From Opeltia flavorubescens (taxonomy: Eukaryota; Ascomycota; Lecanoromycetes; Teloschistales; Teloschistaceae), in contig KE546980.1 of assembly GCA_000442125.1 (NCBI GenBank), forward strand, positions 496,001 to 560,000: a stretch of DNA of 64,000 nt. Reading direction: 5' to 3'. Shown piece after piece: positions 56,979-64,000 of the stretch (its first letter is position 1; every line of letters starts with the position of its first letter). The notes below the pieces were generated by a model. It was not told where the DNA came from. It saw nothing but the letters and a program-made list of their open reading frames with translations, and did not search any database. The position numbers and the translations under genes were made by a program.

Positions 56979-57656
56979 AACCAGCGACTAAGATTCAGCT
57001 TCTTCGACAAGGGCAAGGATCTAAGTTTCCAGTGAGAGGAAAATCTGCGACCACACGCATCATTAGAGCAATCAGATGGAAGGCGAGGCCTTAAAATGAG
57101 ACGGAATATGCAGCGGAGGACTAGGGGATAAAGGAGATTAGGAGATGAGTCGAAGCCTGCTGCTATGATAGTGTCTGACCGTGACTCTTTCGAGAGCGTG
57201 GCGATATGCGCACGTTCCTCGATTCACGACAAGCTTGATTTGATAACACAGCTCGACGGCGAAGATGCACAGTACTTGAAGAGGACGACGGTGACAAGCC
57301 AGCGAAGACTGAACCAATAGACTCGGAGTGAAGATTTGAAGGTGATTTCGGGCTGTTAGTTGCTAGGCCGGATTTAGTTAGATCGTTATGTCAGCATCCG
57401 AAGACAATCATTGGCTGTTGTCGAAGAAGTAAACAAATGAATGTTTTCGTTGCTGCGACCCAAGTAAAAGTCCTGAGTGCTTGCATATGAACGGGAAGGT
57501 GCGCGACAGAACATGCTATATTGCTCTAGGTCATTCATTTTCAAGCATGATATTTTCTTCTAATTAATGTCTCGAAGTAATTTTCCGCTGCTTGCGCTCG
57601 TTATCTCCCTCTACCTCACTTTATACAACTTCGATCGACGTTTGTAACCAGGTGAC
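56979..57656. promoter_or_regulatory. Divergent promoter between the Red1-like gene and myosin II
   Basis: Both genes start outward from this 678-bp stretch. Pyrimidine-rich sequence lies just upstream of the myosin start (57585-57640). No known operator was recognised. Confidence 0.45.
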
Positions 57657-60600
57657 ATGGCTGCTGCAACCCATGGTGGTTCGCGTGTGCGCAATAATCC
57701 ATTTACGAGGGATTCTGCATCACCTTCTCCGGCGCCCTCCAGACCTCGTCCAACGTCTGAAATCATCACTTCTCCACACGGCCCCCTAAGCCCTGGCAGC
57801 CATGCTCGAACTCAATCATTCTCTCCCCTGGGGAGCGCAACTCTTGCCCCCGCGACTTCGAAACGGCACCGAGCAGGATCGGTGAGAACAAATAGCCACA
57901 GCCAGTCTACGGCGACTTTTGCTCCCCGGTTCATCAAAATAGAAGATTCGCAAACAGCGGGCGAGAGTTATGGAGGTATCGAAGGAGAGAATGATTTCTC
58001 AGGGAAACGATATGTCTGGCTCCGAGATCCTAACGTGGCTTTTGTCAAAGGATGGGTGATCGAAGAATTGAGTGACAGTCGACTGCTGGTTCAGTGTGAT
58101 GATGGGAGCGTAAGACTGCAGTGGAGGAATTTGTTGACAAAACCGGGCTGATCCTGGCATTAGCAACGTGAAATCGAATCCGACAATGTCGATAAAGTCA
58201 ATCCTGCCAAGTTCGATAGAGCAGACGACATGGCGGAACTCACTCACCTCAATGAAGCCTCCGTCGTTCACAACCTTCACACTCGCTATCAGTCTGATTT
58301 GATATACGTAAGGCGTCAGATATCCAGCTCCATGAGCTCAAGACTGATTATGCCCAGACATACTCTGGTCTCTTTCTCGTAACGGTCAACCCCTATTGTC
58401 CTTTACCGATATACACAAAAGACATAATGAACATGTACCGGGGCAGAACAAGAGAAGACACAAAGCCACATATATTTGCTATGGCCGACGGTGCTTTCCG
58501 GAACCTCGTGGACGAAGGCGAGAACCAAAGTATACTTGTGACGTGAGTTAGCCTGACAACATCCGTCAATACCAGCCTGGCTAATTGCTACCGCAGTGGA
58601 GAATCAGGAGCAGGGAAGACAGAGAATACTAAGAAGGTCATTCAATATCTCGCTGCCGTCGCCACGTCTGATTCGCCCGTTGCCCGTTCCGGTAAAAAGG
58701 TTTTCTCAAATCTATCACAGCAAATACTGCGGGCCAATCCGATACTTGAAGCATTCGGGAACGCGCAGACTGTTCGGAATAATAATTCTTCTCGTTTTGG
58801 CAAATTTATACGGATTGAATTTACCAGATCTGGGCAAATTGCCGGGGCTTTCATCGACTGGTATCTACTTGAGAAATCAAGAGTTGTCAAAATAAATTCC
58901 AGTGAACGCAATTATCACATTTTCTATCAGCTCCTTGAAGGTGCTGATCGCCGTATGAAAGAGAAATTCCTCATTGCTGACCTGGGTATCGACGACTTCC
59001 TTTATACAAAAGACGGAAATGGAAGGATTGCAGGAGTTTCCGACGTTGAGGAGTGGAATTCCTTGATTGAGGCTTTCCATGTAATGGGTTTCTCGGAAAA
59101 GGAACAGCAGTCTGTGCTTCGGACTGTGGCAGCTGTCCTTCTCCTCGGCAATATTACTATTATGAAAGAAAGCTTGCGAGGTGATCAAGCGAGTCTTACG
59201 CCTGAGGCACATGCTCAAGCAGAAAAGGTGTGCCATTTGCTTGGGATACCTTACAACTCATTCGTACAAGGGCTACTGCATCCTAAGGTCAAAGCGGGTA
59301 GAGAATGGGTCGAGAAAGTTCAGACACCAGAGCAAGTTCGCTCGTCAATTGACGCTCTCTCCAAGGGCATCTACGAGCGAGGGTTTGGCGATCTAGTGAC
59401 TCGCATCAACAGGCAGTTGGACCGCAATGGAATGGGAATGGACGACTCACATTTCATTGGGGTCCTTGACATCGCAGGGTTCGAGATTTTCCAAGAGAAC
59501 GGGTTCGAGCAGCTGTGCATCAACTATACTAATGAAAAGCTCCAGCAGTTTTTCAACCATCATATGTTCGTGCTGGAGCAAGAAGAATACGCAAGGGAAC
59601 AGATTGAATGGAAATTCATCGATTTTGGAAAAGACCTCCAGCCAACCATCGACTTGATCGAGCTTCCAAATCCCATAGGCATCTTCTCATGTTTGGACGA
59701 AGACTCTGTTATGCCAAAAGCTACTGACCGATCCTTTACTGACAAATTGCACTCTTTGTGGGAGCGCAAAACGCCGAAATACAGAGCATCAAGATTGGCC
59801 CAAGGATTTATTTTGACGCATTACGCTGCTGAGGTCGAATATTCCACCGAGGGTTGGCTTGATAAAAACAAAGACCCACTAAACGACAACATTACTAGAC
59901 TCCTGGCAGCATCAACGGATAGCCACGTTGCTGGCTTGTTCGCGGACTGTGCCGACACTGACGAGCTCGCTGGAACAGCTCGAAGCAGAGTGAAGAAAGG
60001 CCTGTTTCGCACTGTAGCCCAGAGGCATAAAGAACAACTCTCAAGCTTAATGAATCAGCTCCACTCAACGCACCCACATTTTGTTCGTTGCATCCTGCCG
60101 AATCACAAGAAACGACCGAAACAATTCAGTGCCCCCCTTGTTCTTGATCAGCTCCGGTGCAATGGTGTACTAGAAGGCATTAGAATTGCTCGCACAGGCT
60201 TTCCAAATCGGCTGCCATTTTCTGAATTTCGTCAGCGCTACGAGGTACTCTGTCGTAGCATGCCTAAAGGCTTTCTTGAAGGCCAAAGTGCTGCTCAGAT
60301 TATCTTAGAGAAGCTTGACCTAGACAGATCACTCTACCGCGTTGGACTAACTAAGGTCTTCTTCAGAGCTGGAGTACTTGCTGAACTCGAGGAGCAACGC
60401 GATGCTTTGATCCGCGACATCGTTGCCAGGTTTCAATCTATTGCAAGGGGCTTCACTCAGCGACGGATTGCTCAGAAACGCTTGTACCGTGCTGAAGCAA
60501 CTCGTATAATTCAGCACAATTTCAAATCGTACGCAGCCCTACAAGGTAACCCTTGGTGGAAGCTCTTCGTACGGGTCAAACCTCTGCTAGGAGCTACAAG

Positions 60601-63600
60601 GACTGCTGGAGAGGTCAAGAAGAGGGACGAAATGATCCAACAGCTTGAGAGCAAACTCCAGCGAGAAGACAACGAGCGTCAGAAATTGGACGATGAGCGA
60701 AGACGAGCGGAAGGAGAAGTCCAAAGGATACAGCAGACGTTGGAAAGCGAACGATCCCTAGCTTTGGACAAGGAGGAGATCTTCAAACGCCTGCAGCATC
60801 GTGAGACAGAGCTTACCGAGAAACTTGCCGGGGCAATCGAAGACCAAGAAAATTTAGAAGATCAGATGGACGAGCTCATCGATGCCAAAAGAAAGGCCGA
60901 GGAGCAAGCAGATAAGTGGCGCGGGCAACTGGAGCAAGCTGGGATCATCATCTCTCGGCTTGAAGAGGATAAGAAGCGCCTACTTGAACAAGTTGCGGAC
61001 CTAGAGGATAGACTGGCGGACATTGAAAGGGAGCACACCGAGAATAATGATACTCACAACCGCCTAGTCCAAGACAATAAAATGCTTCAAAGCCAAATCA
61101 ATCTGCAGCAGAGGAAGGTTGCCGATCTGGAAGGTAAATTGTTAAAAACGGACCAAGATCTCGACATCAAGCTAGCAAAAACCTCAAAAGAATTGCAATC
61201 GACGCAGAGACAGGTACATGAGCTCAAGGGAGACAATCTTCAGCTTCGCCAGGAGCTCGACGAACTTTCGTCCACTTCCACTAGCTTTGAAGACATCGTT
61301 AGACGCAAAGAGAGCGAAATAGCGGTTCTAAAGGCGGACTCCAGGCAACAGGAGAGCGAACGAAAGGCACTGGAATCGGAGAAATCTTCACTTAGTTCCA
61401 GACACGATAAAATCCAGAACCGGCTCCGAGAAATCCAATCCGAGATCGACGCTGCAAGGTCACAGAAATCTCAATTAGAACGAGAAGCAGCTGATGCCAG
61501 GAGACTGCTGGACGCAAAACTTTCTGAAGATGCCCAGGCTGGAAATAGTCGCAGAATCCTCGACGAGCAGATTAAGGATTTGAAAGCCCAGCTATATCAG
61601 GTTCAAGCGGATTTGAGCCGTGAACGACAATCGAGAGATGACGTGCAGATGCTTGGAGACCACAAGATGGCCGCATTACGTGAAGAATACGACAATCTTA
61701 ATGAGTCTAAGATCACGATTGAAAAGGAGCTCTATGTGCAACAAGATACGCTTCGCCGAGCAATGGAAGCACGAGCGACAGCCGAAGCGAATCGCAAAGA
61801 GCTCCAGAATGAACTGAAAAAGCTGCGCGAACGCTTTACAGAGCATGAGACGGCCAGACTTGAGGCTGAATCTGCAAGAGAGAGGAGCATATCCCGTCAG
61901 TCGGAAGAACGACAAGCAAGCTTGAGGAAGGAACTCGATGTACGGAATCGGCAATTGGATGAGCTCGATACGGAGAAGAACCACCTTGTGAGCCAGGTCC
62001 AAGACCTCACACGACTAATTGCAGATTCCGAGAACTTCCGCTCACATCACGATCAACATAAAGAACGCTTGGAAAGGGAGCTGGTCACTATCAAAGGCCG
62101 CCTGACCGCATCGGAGAATGATAATCGCGCTTTACTCAACAAGGTGCAACAGAAGAATCTAGATATTGCGAGATCTCATTCAAAAGCGAGTGACTCCCAA
62201 AGATCTCGAGTGGTTCAGCTTCAGACGGAGAAGACGAAACTTGAGGAAGACAACAAGCGACTCGTCAAGCAGCACGGCGATGCACAGCTGGCAATTTCTT
62301 CCTTGGAGAAGCAAAAGGAGAAGTTGGCTCTCAACGTGGAGGATCTAAACCATGAGATAGCTCAAGAGCACAAGACAAGTCGCAACGCCGAGAAGACTTC
62401 CTCGACTTTGAATATCCAGGTAGCTGAATTGACTCGCCACGTTGAGACAGAAAAGCAGCTGAAGGCTCAAGCTCAAGCGAATACCAGGAAGCTGCAGGAA
62501 TCTTTTGACAATGCAAACAAGGAGCTCATTGAGTCTCGACAGCAGCTTGCCCTCTTGCACAAGGTATTTATTCCGGAGCCAACAGACATTACGCCATCGT
62601 GGGAGACTGTTGCACCACGCCTTCCGCCCTATGTTGATCTCGCTGGACAACTAGACGCGGCTCAGCAAGCATTACGGGTCACGACCGAGAAATGGAGTCG
62701 TGCGGAAAATCAGCTGACAGACTTGCGCCGAAGATACGAAGACGACGTGGTTGAGCTGGATAATCGTAATACATCCTCGAAACGGCAACTACTGGAAGAA
62801 ATTAATCAGAATATCGTACCCAATAGAAAATCTCCTAAGCATCTCCGCAAGGGGTCGGATCTGAAGCCCTACTCAAACACATCAACGCCTGATCGTCGCT
62901 ACATTGGAATCCCCTCGAATGATTCCGGCCGTTCTGACCGCACCATAGACACGATTGCATACAACAAACGCATGGACCTTGCCGGTGAACTTGAAATGGT
63001 ACAGAATCAGCTTCAAATGACGGAGATGCAGAACCGGCACCTACAAGCCCAGCTTGGACGCCTGACGCCTCTACAAAACGGGATGCAGGATGACAGTCCC
63101 TCGGTACGAAGAGTACAAAAGCTTGAAAGGGAGAATAACCGGCTCCAAGATCGACTTGATGATTCTGCCAAGAAGGTCTCTGCGTTGGAGAGGACTCTTC
63201 ACCAGGGGGAGCTGTCTCTCCGGGATGTGCAGTCCAGGTCACATGAAGAACTGTATGATCTGCTCAATTCTCAAGAGAACTCTCGAAAGTCATTACTGCA
63301 AGCGTACAATAGCAACGTCGCCGAGCTAGCCGAAGCGAAGGGTGCCTATGACAACGTGAAGCGTAGCAAATCGTCGCTTGACGTCGAACTTCGTGATACC
63401 CGGTCCGAGCTGAGGGAGGTGACAGCCGCCAGTGAACAGGAGACTGCGAGTCGATCTCAACTATTGCAAGATTACTCAGACATGCAAATTCGGCTTGATG
63501 CGGAGACATCTCGAGCGACGGATCTTTCATCTACCGTGAGCCTTTATAAACGGCGTGCAGATGAATATTTCGGCAAGCTTGAACAAGCCGAAGTAGCCGT

Positions 63601-64000
63601 TCTCAAGGCATCCAGGGCTGAACAGTCAGCAAAGGCTCAAGCTCGAGATAGCGAAGACACGTGTGCAGCAATCATGGCTGAACGACAGCAGATGGATGCA
63701 ACAATCGAAGACTTGCAAAGACAGAATCAACGCTCTGACGAAAAGATCGAAGACCTGAGTGCGGACCTCGACGGCGCTTTGCAGGCAAAGAAGAGGCTCC
63801 AGCATGAGTTGGAGGACTATCGAAGCCAGAGAGCGATGGACATTGAAGACAAGGAAACTTCAATGGAGCAGACCAGGAAAAAGTATCAAAACGAATTCTC
63901 AACGTTGACCAACGAGCTTGAGATCGAGAGAGAAAACGTCATCCATGCCCGCTCCGAAAACACGCGAATTCGCGATGAACTGGAAGAGCTTCGATCAAAA
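57657..64000 (+). CDS. myo2: Myosin class II heavy chain (3' end outside window)
   Basis: Myosin II is the motor of the actomyosin ring at septation. Exons 57657-58109, 58164-58307, 58358-58542 and 58597 onward are open to the window edge, giving 2062 codons so far. An N-terminal disordered extension (~1-105) precedes the SH3-like segment [20 protein letters not shown]. Motor: P-loop [10 protein letters not shown] (~261), switch [11 protein letters not shown] (~325), switch [10 protein letters not shown] (~551) and actin-binding surface [11 protein letters not shown]. Converter and lever arm follow, with two IQ-like motifs ([16 protein letters not shown] and [12 protein letters not shown], ~872-900). 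The coiled-coil tail starts at ~920 and fills the rest, with EEQ/LKQ heptads and a Pro-containing hinge near 62565-62640. Large fungal class II tails end near 2300-2450 residues, so a few hundred residues are missing. Confidence 0.97.

Overview
The window looks like a stretch of nuclear chromosome from a filamentous ascomycete (Pezizomycotina). The evidence is: genes densely packed on both strands; many short introns (mostly 45-85 nt, GT...CTNAC...YAG); a fungal Zn(II)2Cys6 regulator; a fungus-specific rhodopsin-like membrane protein; a fungal second-type PKA catalytic subunit; a class II myosin with a long coiled-coil tail; and a V-ATPase c' subunit (Vma11), a ring subunit that animals lack. 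The class could not be fixed by eye. I resolved exon structures by hand from splice signals, reading-frame phase and family alignment from memory, and every model below closes in frame. None has been tested against transcripts.

Layout. 1-531: the 3' end of an unrecognised gene, followed by an N gap flanked by an identical 87-bp repeat. 1.1-6.5 kb: ceramide synthase, Bax-inhibitor-1 and an Och1-type glycosyltransferase (all minus). 7.7-16.3 kb: a mitochondrial MetX-family acyltransferase, a MARVEL protein, a DUF427 protein, a rhodopsin-like membrane protein, a gene-poor stretch with a decayed coding relic, and a metallo-beta-lactamase-fold protein. 16.7-23.7 kb (plus): tRNA t6A dehydratase (Tcd), a Ppn2-like metallophosphatase and a conserved protein of unknown role. 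24.7-31.8 kb (minus): squalene epoxidase (Erg1), an unrecognised single-pass membrane protein and two neighbouring Nudix hydrolases. 32.1-37.5 kb (plus): a zinc-ribbon plus RING protein and an organic-solute-transporter-alpha (TMEM184) protein. 38.4-46.2 kb: the Rho1 GEF Rom2 (minus), then Vma11 and PKA catalytic subunit 2 (plus). 47.3-57 kb: a Zn2Cys6 regulator (minus), an Acinus-like SAP protein (plus) and a Red1/ZFC3H1-like RNA-surveillance protein (minus). 57.7 kb to the end: myosin II heavy chain, running off the window.

The genes form no operon or pathway cluster. Loose themes are membrane lipid and sterol synthesis (ceramide synthase, Erg1), cell-wall and polarity control (Och1-like, Rom2, PKA, myosin II) and nuclear RNA handling (Acinus-like, Red1-like, Tcd). 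I saw no intact transposon, CRISPR array, rRNA gene or convincing tRNA gene, and no secondary-metabolite cluster.

I did not find a clear previously undescribed system. The items most worth a second look are a probable GC-AG intron in the Red1-like gene, microexons in vma11 and in the zinc-cluster regulator, several stop-free introns whose length is a multiple of three, a perfect 16-bp E-box palindrome upstream of the Ppn2-like gene, the decayed relic near 14.7-15.06 kb with a nearby perfect hairpin, and two conserved but functionally unknown proteins.
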